64,000 nucleotides of DNA from Meconema thalassinum (GCA_946902985.2 OX336398.1:232153556-232217555); one strand, 5' to 3'. Positions 33,148 to 43,569 are shown, counted from the first letter of the stretch. The notes: a model not told the origin generated them from the sequence alone. Translations and numbers: made by a program.

Positions 33148-33706
33148 ACGACTACTTACTTCTTTCCCTCCATTTTGTGCTCAAGTGGCTATTGTCTGTT
33201 GCCATGCGCACAACTTGGGGATCTTCAGCTCTAAGTTTGGTGTACTCTACTGCCGACTACTGTGCTCCTCTCTGGCTCAATAGTGCTCACACAAATATTG
33301 TAGGTACCCAACTGAACAGCACAATGCGTCTCATCACAGACACAATCAAATCTACTCCCACACATTGGCTACCATTGCTAAGTCATATTCTCCCTCCAGA
33401 TCTCAGACGTAAAGATGTTCTCCTAAGAGAATTCAATAAAATAATGAACAATCCAGGACTGCCGATACATGATGACATCAGCGATGCAAATACTGGTCGC
33501 CTGCGTTCCAGAAAACCATCAACAAGAGATGCCATGGACGTGAGGAACAGCAACGGCCTATATTGTCTATTCCTGTGTAGTGTTGTTAGTTTTCGAATGA
33601 TGGTATTAGACAGTGTCAGTAAAGTCCTCAAGTCCTGTATGAGAAAGGTCTCTTTCGCTAATATATACGCAATGTGATTTCTGCCCAGTGCTCTGATCGT
33701 CAACGA

Positions 33707-33737
<31 letters not shown>

Positions 33738-33790
33738 AGGAGAAAATATGACTCTAGCCGTCCCCTCTTCTTCATGGCAACATTGGGTCC
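33148..33790 (+). pseudogene. LINE reverse transcriptase C-terminal fragment
   Basis: The frame 33177-33677 encodes 'ALSLVYSTADYCAPLWLNSAHT', 'QLNSTMRLITDTIKSTPTHWLPLLSHI' and 'PPDLRRKD', a standard series from the end of insect LINE reverse transcriptases. After residue 120 the similarity fades, and the last part is probably 3' UTR. The start given is only where the frame opens. It lies directly downstream of the hAT element's duplication. Lineage not resolved. Confidence 0.8.
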
Positions 33791-34534
33791 GCGTGGGTGG
33801 TGAACCGCAGCAGGCGAGGATGACGACCTTCTTGAAGTGAAATATGATTCCCTGCGTGCATCTGTTGCCCATCTGGGTCTCTATTTGTTGTATTTAAGAA
33901 TCAATCTCCTGTCTAGTTTTAAGTAAATGCATAAACATTGCACAAACGGCAAACAATAAAGAATTTTAATAGCTAAATGCCTCGTCATCTAATTAGAGTC
34001 ACGCATGAATGGATTCACGAGATTCCCACTGTCCTTGTCTACTATCTAGCGAAACCACTGCTTATACAAATCTTCATCGAGTAGAATTTTTAAGACGTAA
34101 TATCACAATCATTATATTGTTGGCTTCTTGATCTGTATGCTCCACCTTAAAGACTGAGGACTCAAACATGCAAAATAAAACGCATTAGTCCATCACGAAA
34201 TTGATACAGTGCTACCAATTGGCTCATGTTACAGCCTGAGATATCAGTATCCATTAATACGCCGCACAGTAGCCGGTATCCATGGCAACTGCTGGCTGGC
34301 ATATCAAATTGAATGAGCTAGCGTGATCTGACAGAGATACGAGCTGGGATGATTGTGTCGATGTAATGTTGGGCGCACATTGATAAGCAGGCTTTGCTTT
34401 ATACTTCAACATTTAGTAAGTTCAAAATGAAAACGTTCTATAGCAATCCAACATAGCACCACATTACACAATGGAAATGAACGATGCTTGACCGGCGAAT
34501 TTGAAAATACCTCGTGTTGATTTTATTGCTAATG
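33791..34534. other. Unassigned spacer
   Basis: No gene or listed repeat recognised. A CTTAAAGACTGAGGACTCAAAC phrase near 34145 may be a scrap of a LINE tail. Confidence 0.4.
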
Positions 34535-34672
34535 CAATTTGATGTTGGTTGGTTGGGGCTGCGACAACGCGGTCATGTAGCCCCGTGTACTTTGGGTTGT
34601 GTAGAATCTGTCTGATAACCGGTGTTAATTGTGATGACTGTATTAGTGTGTGTTATCTGTTTTTAATTCAAG

Positions 34673-34936
34673 TTGCATGTTGCTGGTTTTAATCTTCCTC
34701 GGGCAGTTTGGTCAAGGCTCAACAGAATCCGATGTGGTACCGGTCGAACAGGTGCAGCCCTACACCAGTGGGGTTGGATAGATTCCCCCCGATGTGACTG
34801 TGGTTTTGAAATGCAGACCATCGAGCATATTGTGCAGGAGTGCGCTCTGCATTCATATCCCGGCGCCTTGGATGATCTCCACTCAGCAACTCCTGATGCA
34901 ATTGCGTGGATTACAGACCTTCCTGTCCAAATTTGA
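34673..34936 (+). pseudogene. LINE ORF2 C-terminal zinc-knuckle fragment
   Basis: It encodes 'SRLNRIRCGTGRTGAALHQWGWIDSPRCDCGFEMQTIEHIVQECALH', whose C-x-C...H...C pattern is the C-terminal zinc knuckle of many arthropod LINE reverse transcriptases. The frame is open to its natural stop. The apparent first codons belong to the insertion junction, so this is the 3' end of a gene whose body was never copied. Confidence 0.85.
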
Positions 34937-35046
34937 TGTAATGCTGTGAATAGTGTTTAAAATTGTAAATAGTGTATATAGTGTAATTATTTTCTGTCTT
35001 GTAAGCATCATACGCTAAAATAAAAATAAAAATAAATACAAATAAA
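34674..35046 (+). mobile_element. 5'-truncated LINE inserted in SINE-A
   Basis: It is flanked by the 9-bp duplication AATTCAAGT (34665-34673 and 35047-35055) and ends in an (AAAAT)n-like tail (AAATAAAAATAAATA...). It holds the last 87 codons of a LINE ORF2 and a short 3' UTR. This is the classic product of target-primed reverse transcription. Confidence 0.9.
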
Positions 35047-35599
35047 AATTCAAGTATGGACTGCAGACATTCAATTTTAAGTAGTTCCTACTTTCACTAC
35101 AAAACGCCACCGTCAACGACAACTAGTTCTGAACTTGGTTACTAGATACCACCACAGTCGGCTCCTGGTGTCAAACATTTGGAACAAAAGAGCGTTAGTC
35201 AAACCTAACCTATAATTTAGATTCACAAAAGTGTAATTAGTGGAAGATTCTTTTATATGGCATAAATCTATGACATGGGACCACCGGCTTTACTTCCCCT
35301 CTGAAAAAGGCGTACTGAGTGATTTTTAACGCTCTTCAAAAATCCGACGACTTCGGCCGGGTTTGAACACGCGTCCTCGGGCATAGAATCTCAGCATGCT
35401 ACCAACTACGCCACCGAAGCCGCCCAATTTGATGCTGCTGATGTGGTCCATGCGTAATAACTGGCCATATTATAAGGCAAATTATTATATATTTAACAGT
35501 AATTTAAATGGTTTACATACTTCGACATAATTATAATAGCAAAAAAAGATGAGCATTCTGGGCATAACCTTGCACACTACAACAATCTCGAAGAGCCAT

Positions 35600-35901
35600 C
35601 ATATACAAGACATAGGGCATATACTAATATACCCAGGAATAGCAATCATACTTATGGAAGGATGGGCTAAGGACGAGAACAGTTTCTTCTTGCAGCTTTA
35701 ACAACGTATTTGTACAACAAACCTCTATGGACATCGAATTGGCAGGTGAAAAGCTGAAGGAAGTAGGGGAATTCTGTTACGTAGGAAGCAAAATAACCAG
35801 TGATGGACGAAGCAAAGAGGATATAAAAAGTAGGCTGGCTCAGGCAAGGAAAGCATTTCTACAAACAAGTGATCTGTTGCCATCGAATAGAGATTTAGGT
35901 A
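35600..35901 (+). pseudogene. LINE-A, part before the SINE-D insertion
   Basis: At 35612-35683 is a degenerate scrap of the LINE-A tail (ACCCAGGAATAGCA). From 35727 the frame encodes 'ELAGEKLKEVGEFCYVGSKITSDGRSKEDIKSRLAQARKAF', the segment upstream of the 'LYGSETWT' motif in LINE-A. SINE-D interrupts it and it resumes at 36284. Confidence 0.8.
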
Positions 35902-36283
35902 ATAATAATAATAATATCGTATGGCCTCAGGTGCCTGGTGCAAGCTTTGTTAATTGACACCCAGAGGGTAGCTTGCATGTCGAATTTCGTCGTTCCTTTG
36001 AACGCTATGAAAGTCAAGGAGGTTAGATATCTAAACTCCTTGACACTACAGCGCTTTCAAGTAGAGAATGGGGGAACTTTGTGTTGGCGGAAAATCCCGA
36101 GATTAATTTTCCCATTGAACACGGCCTACTGAATTCAAATGGGTTCTTTAACATGCCAACAACGTATGACATGAGTGTCGTGATATTTGTCGCCTTCAAA
36201 AATCACTTACCACGACCAGGGGCGAACCTGCAATCTTGGGGTTGGTAGTCCGACACTATAACCACTCACCCACCGTGGCTAGT
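35902..36283 (-). mobile_element. SINE-D copy inside LINE-A
   Basis: Full SINE-D in reverse, from the (TAA)n tail at 35902 to the tRNA-like head near 36280. It is flanked by the perfect 14-bp duplication TAGAGATTTAGGTA (35888-35901 and 36284-36297), so SINE-D arrived after LINE-A. Confidence 0.94.
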
Positions 36284-36727
36284 TAGAGATTTAGGTATTA
36301 GGAAGTCATTTTTGAAAGCCTTTGTCTGGAGCGTGGCGCTCTATGGAAGTGAAACTTGGACTATTGGTGCACCAGAAAAGAGGAGAATTGAAGCGTATGA
36401 AATGTGGTGTTACAGGAGAATGATGAGGATCAGATGGGTAGATAGGGTTACAAACGAGTGGGAGAGGAGAGATGTTTCTGGCGACTGCTAATGAAGAGGG
36501 GAAATAGGTTGGTAGGACACATACTAAAACACCCAGGAATAGCAGGCTTAGTTACAGAAGGAAGGGTCGAGGACAAGAACTGTAGGGGTAGACCAAGGTT
36601 AGAATATGTTAAACTAATTGCCACGGATGTAGGGTGTGTTAACTATGTAGTGCTGAAATGATTAGCTCAGGGCAGGGAGGTATGGAGCACTGCATCAAAC
36701 CAGTCAAAAGACTTGAGACTCAAACAA
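36284..36727 (+). pseudogene. LINE-A, part after the SINE-D insertion
   Basis: It encodes 'FVWSVALYGSETWTIG', 'YEMWCYRRMMRIRWVDR', a short deletion, then 'VGEERCFWRLLMKRGNRLVGHIL' and 'GRVEDKNCRGRPRLEYVKLI'. It ends in the family's GTCAAAAGACTTGAGACTC tail. The deletion near 36457 shifts the frame. It is a better-preserved relative of 783-1395. Confidence 0.87.
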
Positions 36728-37017
36728 CAACATTTGATTTTGGATTTTGTCACGAAGAGCCCTATTATGGTGTTTGAGGCCATTTTCAGTGTCGCTTTAG
36801 TAAACAAAAGTTTAGTGCTTTTCAGTCGGTCAACACGATTGTACCTGAATGAGATGAGTTATTCCCTAATCCTAAAAATGATACATGAGATTAATAAATA
36901 CGCTTGGTTGAACAGTTTCGACCGTCAAGCGATCATCATCAGATCCATTACACTTAGGCTATAAAATCTCTGTCTGATAGTATGGGTGAAAATAGTTACA
37001 ATATATAAATATATATG

Positions 37018-37740
37018 CAGGGTCTTTCATATAAAGTAATAACGGCAAGCGGCGGTTTTGTTATTCGCTGCTGCGGTGGCCTTGGCCGAGCTTGTGGCGC
37101 GCCATGGCCCCCTGCTGTACTATTGAAAGTGGCGTGCGCATAGTACATACGAGGGCTGTGTGTTTTTTTTTTAGTTCCGGTGGACAGTATAAAAATAACA
37201 GATTGACATACCAAACTGATTTTACTACTAAATGTCTGCTTGTTTTATTCAAGGTGAAAACCATTCACGACCACACTGTACCAACGTTACGATAGAATAG
37301 TTTACAATGAATTCAAGTGTGAGGTTTTGGACCATCTGCCCTTTAGTCCAAACCAGCACTGAATGATTTTGACCTATTTCGAGAATTGAAGGTATGGTTG
37401 GGCGGCAACGCCTCGCCAAGAAGGAAACACTTCAGGAGACTGTCCAGACGCACCCACTTCAGTGGCGGCAGAATATTTTGCCGAGGGCATTGCAAAGCTG
37501 GTGTAACGATACCACAAATGTTTCAATCATTTTGGAGACATACGAATAAAACAAGCAAATATTTAGTAGTAATATCAATTTGTTATGTCAATCTGTTATC
37601 AGCCCTGGTATGTATTATGCCCGCTCTTTCTTTAATAGTGCAGCAGGGGGCCATGGCGCGCCGCATGCTCGGTCAAGGCCACCGCAGCAGTGAATAACAA
37701 AACTGCCGCTTGGCGTTCTTACTTTATATGAAAGACCCTG
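37018..37740 (+). mobile_element. mariner-like transposon with long inverted ends
   Basis: The ends CAGGGTCTTTCATATAAAGTAA are mirrored at both sides, and similarity continues inward for about 125 bases through TTGTTATTC.CTGCTGCGG and GGCGCGCCATGGCCCC. A transposase C-terminal remnant lies between. At 723 bp it is an internally deleted, non-autonomous copy. The exact target duplication is unclear. Confidence 0.83.
37320..37570 (+). pseudogene. mariner transposase C-terminal remnant
   Basis: With frameshifts, the plus strand reads 'HLPFSPN', 'NDFDLFREL', 'KVWLGG', then in other frames 'EETVQ', 'FFAEGI.KL' and 'CFNHFGDI'. This order is typical of the last 60 residues of mariner transposases (the P-x-N/D...FG.LK...GG...W........GI.KL...Y.KC). 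The catalytic core upstream is missing. Confidence 0.65.
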
Positions 37741-38010
37741 TAAATGTACTACTTTAAAAAAAGGGAAATAGCCATGTGGTCTGTCAGTAAATTCTGGGTG
37801 CAAAATAGCCGACAATCCATCCAGGGTTTCAGTCAGAAATGAGTCCAGTACCAGAGTAGTCCCTGAGAACAAAGCGCTGACTCCATCCTGAAGTTCACTC
37901 AACCTACAACAGAAATGAATACCAGTGTAATCGCTGGGAGCAAAGGCGCTGACAACTTCATCCTAAAAGAGTAATGAGTACGAGGGTAAATGCCTGGAAG
38001 TAAAGAAGTT
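37741..38010. other. Unassigned spacer with a loose tandem pattern
   Basis: Phrases of the type GAGTA.CAG.GTA.T.CCTG.GA..AAAG.CGCTGAC recur about three times between 37840 and 38005, suggesting a decayed tandem repeat of about 65 bp. No gene seen. Confidence 0.4.
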
Positions 38011-38015
38011 CACTA

Positions 38016-38735
38016 CTTCTTGCTTATGCCCCCCAGGGGTTCACATCTCGTGCCACGTGGGCTGGCAACCACGGGAAACCAGCTGAGTCCGGCATTGCTT
38101 CCACTCCGTCTTCTTTCCTGGTCAACTCATGTTCTCTTCCGACCCCGACGATATTAGTGTATCTGAGGCCTAGGGAGTCTTCCACTTTTCGGCCTTAATT
38201 CGCCCTTGTCTCATCTTTCCTGAATCTCTCCTTCTGCAAGGGGTCAGCCTTCTTTTTCTTTTCATGTTATCTCCTGCCTTCTGCACATGGTCCTCAAGGA
38301 CGCAGGGTGATGTAATCCCACCTTTTATGGTGCACCCTAGATAGTGCTACACCCTCAAGGGCTCACGGCCGATGAGTTTGGGAGTTGGCGACCCCGAGGG
38401 ATTCCTGAGCTGGGTCCGTTTTGTCCCCTTTTTCCTCTGACTCTGGGGGCAGGCCCTCTCCTCTTTCCCTTTTCTACCTGCCTTTCATTGCTCTCCTTCC
38501 TTCCAAGTCCCTCAATTCTCATTCTTAGAGAGTTGAGGGCATTTCTTTCCTTCCTGTCCTTTATTTGCTTCATCCTTTATTTGTTTACCATTTATTCTTC
38601 TAGAATGTAAGTCTGTAGGTAATATTAGTTATAGTTTTCATTCTCATCTCATTTTTCACTATCACCCAAACCATTAGTTACCAATAACCTAGATGTTAGG
38701 CCCCTTAAAACAACAATTATCATCATCATCATCAC
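38016..38735 (+). mobile_element. Repeat family R5, copy 1
   Basis: Starts near CCCCCCAGGGGTTCACATC and ends CCCCTTAAAACAACAATTATC(ATC)n. It is repeated in reverse at 47936-48672 and 49836-50808. The body is pyrimidine-rich with no supported gene. The one-sided ATC microsatellite tail suggests a retroposon (a SINE or the 3' end of a LINE), but no tRNA head was recognised. Confidence 0.75.
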
Positions 38736-39100
38736 TCCTTGCTATCTAGTGCCAATGCCACGAAAAAATGGAACTTTCTACCTTCCACTGCTTAATGATC
38801 CTCCATGGAAGTTTGGTTAAGCTACAGTAATACCATTACTTACAATAAAGTAAACCCTATATTAGCCCGCACCCGATTCACGAAGGATTCTGCTTTGGCT
38901 CGTTCGTCTATTTTATTTATGTACTAATAAAAGTAAATGTCAACCATTACTAGCCTTGTTGATATTTCATGAGTGGAGCTTCATATATTATTCACTGATC
39001 TCACAGCCCCGCTAGACAGACTCGTCAGTCTCCATAGCAACCACGGTGCATCATCGTCATCCTTCACACTACGAACATTTGGCGAAGTTGTGTTGTGATG
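38736..39100. other. Unassigned spacer
   Basis: No gene or listed repeat recognised. Confidence 0.4.
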
Positions 39101-39457
39101 GTTGGTTCCTCAGTTTATGGGCTGCGACAACGCGGTGATGTATCCCCGTGTACTTTGGGTGTACGTAGAATTTGTCTGATAACCGGTGTTAATTGTGATG
39201 GGTGTATTAGTGTGTGTTATCTGTAATTCAGGCAAGGACTGTAGACATTCAATTTTCAAGTAGTTCCTACATTTGCTACCAAACGCTACCGCTAACTAGC
39301 TGTGAGCTTTGTTACTAGATGCCACCGCAGTCAACTCCTGGCAACGAACGTTGGAACTTCAGAGCATTATTCAAATTTAACCTATAATTTAGCTTCACAC
39401 AAGTGTAGTTAGTGGAAGGTTTTTTACATGCCATAAATCTATGACATGGGACCGCCG

Positions 39458-39492
39458 CACAGTGGGCCAGAATCTTGAAAACGTGGCCAAAA
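39458..39492 (+). repeat. Transib left terminal inverted repeat
   Basis: CACAGTG heptamer, then GGCCAGAATCTTGAAAACGT, then GGCCAAAA. The A-rich CCAAAAAGG begins 22 bases after the heptamer. Confidence 0.9.
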
Positions 39493-40273
39493 AGGAAAAA
39501 AGAAAGTTTCTAGAAGGGAATTTTGGACTATCAGGTTGGCTACAGTAATGTTGACACTACTGAATACCGGTTGTACGGACGAGCAGAACTTCATTTTGTC
39601 TGTTATATTTCAGGTCAAACGCGGCAATTCATTGTTAACGGTGCGTGCAGCCGGCCAGGCTACAAAATAGTATTTTTTTTTAAGATAAATATTTGTGTTC
39701 TGTGTAAGTGAAGCGAATATTTTCAGTGTGGAAGATGTTCCAGGAGGTATATACTAATTAAAAAACATGTATATCATTATTAAATCGTTAATTATACATT
39801 CTTTTAACTAACTTAATACCGGAAAATGCACGAGAAATGTGTAAAATGTGTTTAAAAACTAGAGATAACTTATGAATTACACGACATTCCGCTTTCTTTT
39901 GCACTGTGTCCGCAATTATATATTATTACCTTTGTAACTTAACCTTCAATTCCACCTACTAGTACCAACTCCGGCTTTGAGCCACGTATTATGCGATACT
40001 CGCAAAATGTCATTATTGAGACATGTTGAAAAATAGCAATAAAATTAATTAAGTATGAGCTACATGTGTACAATTTAAATTATAATCGATGCCCAGAAGC
40101 ATTGTCAAGAATATAATAAGTAGAAAAAGGACGGAAACACCGCTCGACATTTCTTTGAAAACCCTGCAACATCAGCGTTGATAACTGAAGTTTCCGAAGA
40201 ACTAATCCACGGTTCTCACATTGTTTTGCAGGTGATTTCGAGCGAACGTCAAATCGACGTTTAAAACTTTTGA

Positions 40274-40729
40274 GCTTACGCCATAGCAACTGCCAGACAC
40301 TACGTCAAAGAATACCCCTGGTACAACATGCCAACAACAGTCCATAGATTGTTGATCCACGGACCAGAAATTATTTCTTCGGTCATTATACCCATCGGTC
40401 AACTGTCTGATGATGCTCAAGAATCAATCAGTAAGTTGATAAAGCAATATCGCCTGAGTTTCTCTCGAACATTATCCAGAGTTAAGACTATGGAAGACGT
40501 GCTCAGGAGATCGTTGGCAACCACAGACCCCTACATTTCTTCTCTACGCAAATCATCACCAAAGAGACTGAAGAGTTTGTCGCCAGAAGCCGTTGCCCTC
40601 TTAGTTTCTGTGGCGGAAGATTATGAAGATTCCGATGCTGATGATGAGGAAACAGTCTTTGAAGATGATGCTGATGATGACGATTCAGTTGAAGAAGCAG
40701 AAGAAGAAAGAGAACATGATGAAATATGA
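40274..40729 (+). pseudogene. Transib transposase, C-terminal RAG1-like segment
   Basis: The frame opens after a TGA at 40271 and ends at TGA 40727-40729. It reads 'YPWYNMPTTVHRLLIHGPEI', then 'IPIGQLSDDAQESISKLIKQYR', 'SRTLSR', 'MEDVLRR' and 'DPYISSLRK'. By eye this follows the C-terminal end of the RAG1 core in register: 'LHKTLAHVPEI', 'IGAWASEGNE', 'FRRFRK', 'EDIL'. The glutamate-bearing segment, where the last catalytic residue of RAG1 and Transib lies, is retained. The tail is very rich in Asp and Glu. A splice-acceptor-like TTGTTTTGCAG precedes it at 40221-40231. The upstream core with the two catalytic Asp residues was not found, so the copy cannot transpose itself. Confidence 0.78.
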
Positions 40730-40935
40730 AAAGGAGGAAGAAACGACAACTTCTAATTATAGTTACAAACAATTTACTAAATGAATATTTGTAATTGTTT
40801 TTTTTTTTAATATTTTACACCATCCTCTATTCTCTATTTGGTCCTTATTCGAGCTTTTCATTCTTTGAGCTTATAGCCTATTTTTAACCATTAACTACAA
40901 CAACCCCTAGATATTGACATTTATATAAATAAAGA

Positions 40936-41397
40936 TGCCGCCCCGGAGGTCCTGGGTTCGATTCCCGGCTCTGCCACGAAATTTGAAAAGTGGTACGAGG
41001 ACTGGAACGGGGTCTACTCAGCCTCGGTTGGCCCAAATGAGTAGAGGGGGTTCGATTCCCCCTCAGCCATCCTCGAAGTGGTTTTCCGTGGTTTCCCACT
41101 TCATCTTCGGGCAAATGCCGGGATGGTAACTTCTTCAAGGCCACGGCCGCCTCCTTCCCTCTTCCTTGCCTATCCATCCTAACCATCCCTTACCTTCCCT
41201 CATGGGGCCCCTGTTCGCTTTGCAGGCGAGGCCACCTGGGCGAGGTGCCAATCACACCTCACCAGTTGTATCCCTTCCAATTCGATATTCCCATCTCTAG
41301 GACACTGCCCGTAGAGGCGGTAGTGGTGAGTTCCCTCACTGAGTCCGTGGGTTCCACCAACCTGGAGAGTAAACGACTAAAAAAATAAATATATATA
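40936..41397 (+). mobile_element. SINE-B (tRNA-derived), 5'-truncated, inside Transib
   Basis: It begins with the 3' half of a tRNA-like head (CCGGAGGTCCTGGGTTCGATTCCCGG contains box B) and carries a second GGTTCGATTCC motif about 90 bases on. A GC-rich body ends in an A/T-rich tail. It is flanked by the 14-bp duplication TATATAAATAAAGA (40922-40935 and 41398-41411). Box A is missing. Confidence 0.88.
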
Positions 41398-41403
41398 TAT
41401 ATA

Positions 41404-41640
41404 AATAAAGAGACTTTTATCAATTTTTGTGCACCATCTTGGATCCACTATTTTTTTATTTATTTTTTATTTTTGAACTCATAATATTCATCAACAACCA
41501 CGATAATTTCCAAAAAAATATTTTTATATAAATAAAATGAATTTTATCAATATTTCCCCATCATCTTGGATGCGCCATTTTGATTTTATGATATATTCTT
41601 AATCAGCAACTTCGATAACCCTTACATACTAACTTTCGTA
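41404..41640. repeat. Two-unit tandem repeat in the Transib right part
   Basis: AATAAA...TTTTATCAAT.TTT...CATCTTGGAT.C.CCATT and a later TCA.CAAC..CGATAA phrase occur twice, about 127 bp apart (from 41404 and 41531). It is A/T-rich and non-coding. Confidence 0.75.
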
Positions 41641-41841
41641 AAAATTGAACAACTCTTTATATTTTGGCCACGTTATCAATATTCTGGCCCACTGTGCGCC
41701 GGCTTTACTTCCCCTCCGAAGGAAGGCATACTGATGGATCTTTAACGTTGTTAAAAAATCTGTCGACTTCGACTGGGTTTGAACCCGCGATCTTGGTCAT
41801 AGAAGCTCAGAATGCTGCTAACTACGCCATCGAAGCTGCCC

Positions 41842-42459
41842 GTGCTTGAGATACCACTAATGTACAGTATAGGCTGTACCGCGATACGTACGTGTTTTAA
41901 TGTAGTCGATGAAGTCATTGATGCCGCCATGTTGTGGCAGTGTAAGGTATCGTGATCTGCAAAATGTGTTGTAGGCCACAAAATGATTAATTACTCGCTT
42001 AGTTAGTTTGTTATTGACGGAAATACGAGGTCATGTGCCCCTCTTAAACAGATTAAAGTACCGAAAGATTCATGATGGTTCCATATTGATGAACTAATTA
42101 GTAATAATAGTGGCAAAGGTTCTACCTAATCAATACCTTTCATTTTAATAGATGATCACTTTGTGGTCATTGGGGACATGTTTCGAGGCCTAATTGTTTT
42201 GGCCCCTTCATCAGCCGATATAGATCAAAAATTAAAAAGAAAACAGGGGGTTGAAAAGCTTAACACTAAAAACATTCTTATCAATAAATCTATTATGGTG
42301 CACCATAAGGAAAGATGGAAGATGTTTACCATAAAGATACAATAAAATAAAAAGTGAATGAACATAATGAAAGAAAGAAAGAAAGAAAGAAAGAAAGAAA
42401 TAGTTTGGAATTTCAAATCCAAACACAATATGATTAAACTCTAAAATGTCACTTTATCC
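41842..42459. other. Unassigned spacer
   Basis: No gene recognised. It contains the GAAA microsatellite at 42369-42401. Confidence 0.4.
42369..42401. repeat. GAAA/AAAG microsatellite
   Basis: About eight near-perfect AAAG units in a row. Confidence 0.9.
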
Positions 42460-42466
42460 TGTCGAT

Positions 42467-42856
42467 AATAATAATATCGTATGGCTTCGGGTGGCGGGTG
42501 CAAGCTTTGTTATTTGACACCCAGAGTGTACCTTGCATGTCAAATTTCGTTGTTCCTTGACTGTGAAAGTCAAGGAGGTTAGATGTTAGATATCTAAACT
42601 CCTTGAACACTATAGCGCTTTCTAGTAGAGAAATGAGGAACTTTGTGTTGGCGGAAACTCCCGAGATTAATTTTGCCATTATGAATATGGCCTACTGAAT
42701 TCAAATGGTTTCTTTGACATGCCAACATCGTATGACATGCGTATCGTACTTTTGCCGCCTTTCAAAAATATCACTTACCACGGCCAGGAGCGAACCTGCA
42801 ATCTTGTGATTAGTAGACCGACACGATATCCACTCATCCACAGTGGCAAGCTATTT
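42467..42856 (-). mobile_element. SINE-D copy
   Basis: Full SINE-D in reverse, with an (AAT)n tail at 42467 and the tRNA-like head (CCACGGCCAGGAGCGAACC) near 42780-42845. It is flanked by the 7-bp duplication TGTCGAT (42460-42466 and 42857-42863). A small ATGTTAGATATC duplication lies in the body. Confidence 0.92.
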
Positions 42857-42869
42857 TGTCGATGAATGA

Positions 42870-43480
42870 AGAATACCCAATACAGTTTCAAAAATTGAGT
42901 TCTACAAGGCCCTACCAAAATGAAGCTTCCCAAACTTGAAATCTCATGCACAGAAGATAACTGCCATGTTCGCATATTCCTATATCTGTGAACAGGTGTT
43001 TTCTTCAATGAAGCTTCGCAAAATAGAATCGCATCGGAAATAGTTTAACAGTCCACCATTTAGCTGCGCTACTAAGAATCAGCTCATCTCAGTTTCAAAC
43101 AGATTATAAAAAACTTTTAGAAGCATAGTCACAGTTTCACTTGTCACATACTCCTTCCTCTTCTAACAAATAATGAAGGTGTGCTCATAGAGCAAAGATG
43201 AAGAAATACTGACCTGGGCTAAGAAGAAAGCTCGCCAGAGTTAGGAACCACGTGGTCCAAGGAGACTCAACCAACCAAGAAGAAGAAGGTATGTATTTTT
43301 CCGTAAGTTTTCTACCATTGTAGCTAATAAGTTTTGTTTGATTTAAAATTCATAAATAATAAGTTTATGATCTATCTATAAACATGATTGTGTTGTTGTT
43401 TTTTTCGGCCCGCCTAGATTATTTTGTATTGCATCTGGCCCTGCCCCTAAAACGTTTGCCCATATCTGATTATACACTAC
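42870..43480 (+). pseudogene. Possible hAT transposase C-terminal remnant
   Basis: With stops and shifts, 42965-43065 reads 'MFAYSYICEQVFSSMKLRKIESHRK'. This resembles the start of the hAT dimerisation domain, where 'T/YxCEQxFSxMK' is common in ZBED- and GTF2IRD2-like transposases. Downstream, near 43405, a 'CGGCCCGCCTAGATTATTTTG' phrase resembles segments seen near hAT 3' ends. No inverted ends were found. Decayed and uncertain. Confidence 0.5.
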
Positions 43481-43569
43481 GAAAAATTGAAATTTCTTTG
43501 AAATTAATCTCCCTTGTTAAACTACTATAGTCTATATACACACCGCGGACAGGCCAACAAGGACCACGC

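Larger units (their letters stand above)
34545..35424 (-). mobile_element. SINE-A copy interrupted by a LINE
   Basis: SINE-A in reverse, from the (AACC)n tail at 34545 to the tRNA-like head ending 35424. It is flanked by the perfect 10-bp duplication CAATTTGATG (34535-34544 and 35425-35434). A LINE fragment (34674-35046) lies inside it. Ten bases near the tail (CCTCAGTTTA) are missing compared with other copies. Confidence 0.93.
39458..41696 (+). mobile_element. Transib-type DNA transposon, internally decayed
   Basis: The ends are 35-bp terminal inverted repeats starting CACAGTGGGCCAGAAT, with two mismatches between left and right. They are flanked by the 5-bp duplication CGCCG (39453-39457 and 41697-41701). 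Known Transib elements have CAC-starting repeats close to the RAG recombination-signal heptamer CACAGTG and prefer 5-bp CGNCG targets; both are met here. The 2239-bp copy keeps the C-terminal part of a RAG1-like transposase (40274-40729), is interrupted by SINE-B and has a duplicated segment near its right end. Confidence 0.88.
39101..41839 (-). mobile_element. SINE-A copy split by a Transib element
   Basis: The tail half (39101-39457) and the head half (41697-41839) together make a complete reversed SINE-A. The break falls inside GGGACCGCCGGCTTTAC, a phrase intact in other copies, which proves the insertion between them. Confidence 0.92.

Noticed and set aside
38344..38610. 88-codon frame in R5 with counterparts in the other copies
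   Set aside because: It is the reading of a pyrimidine-rich repeat; frames differ between copies and no domain or start context is shared.
40503..40772. Minus-strand open frame rich in His and Leu
   Set aside because: It is the antisense shadow of the acidic tail of the Transib transposase fragment.
39458..41696. Assignment of the CACAGTG element to hAT
   Set aside because: The duplication is 5 bp (CGCCG), not 8 bp, and the internal protein resembles RAG1/Transib rather than a hAT transposase.
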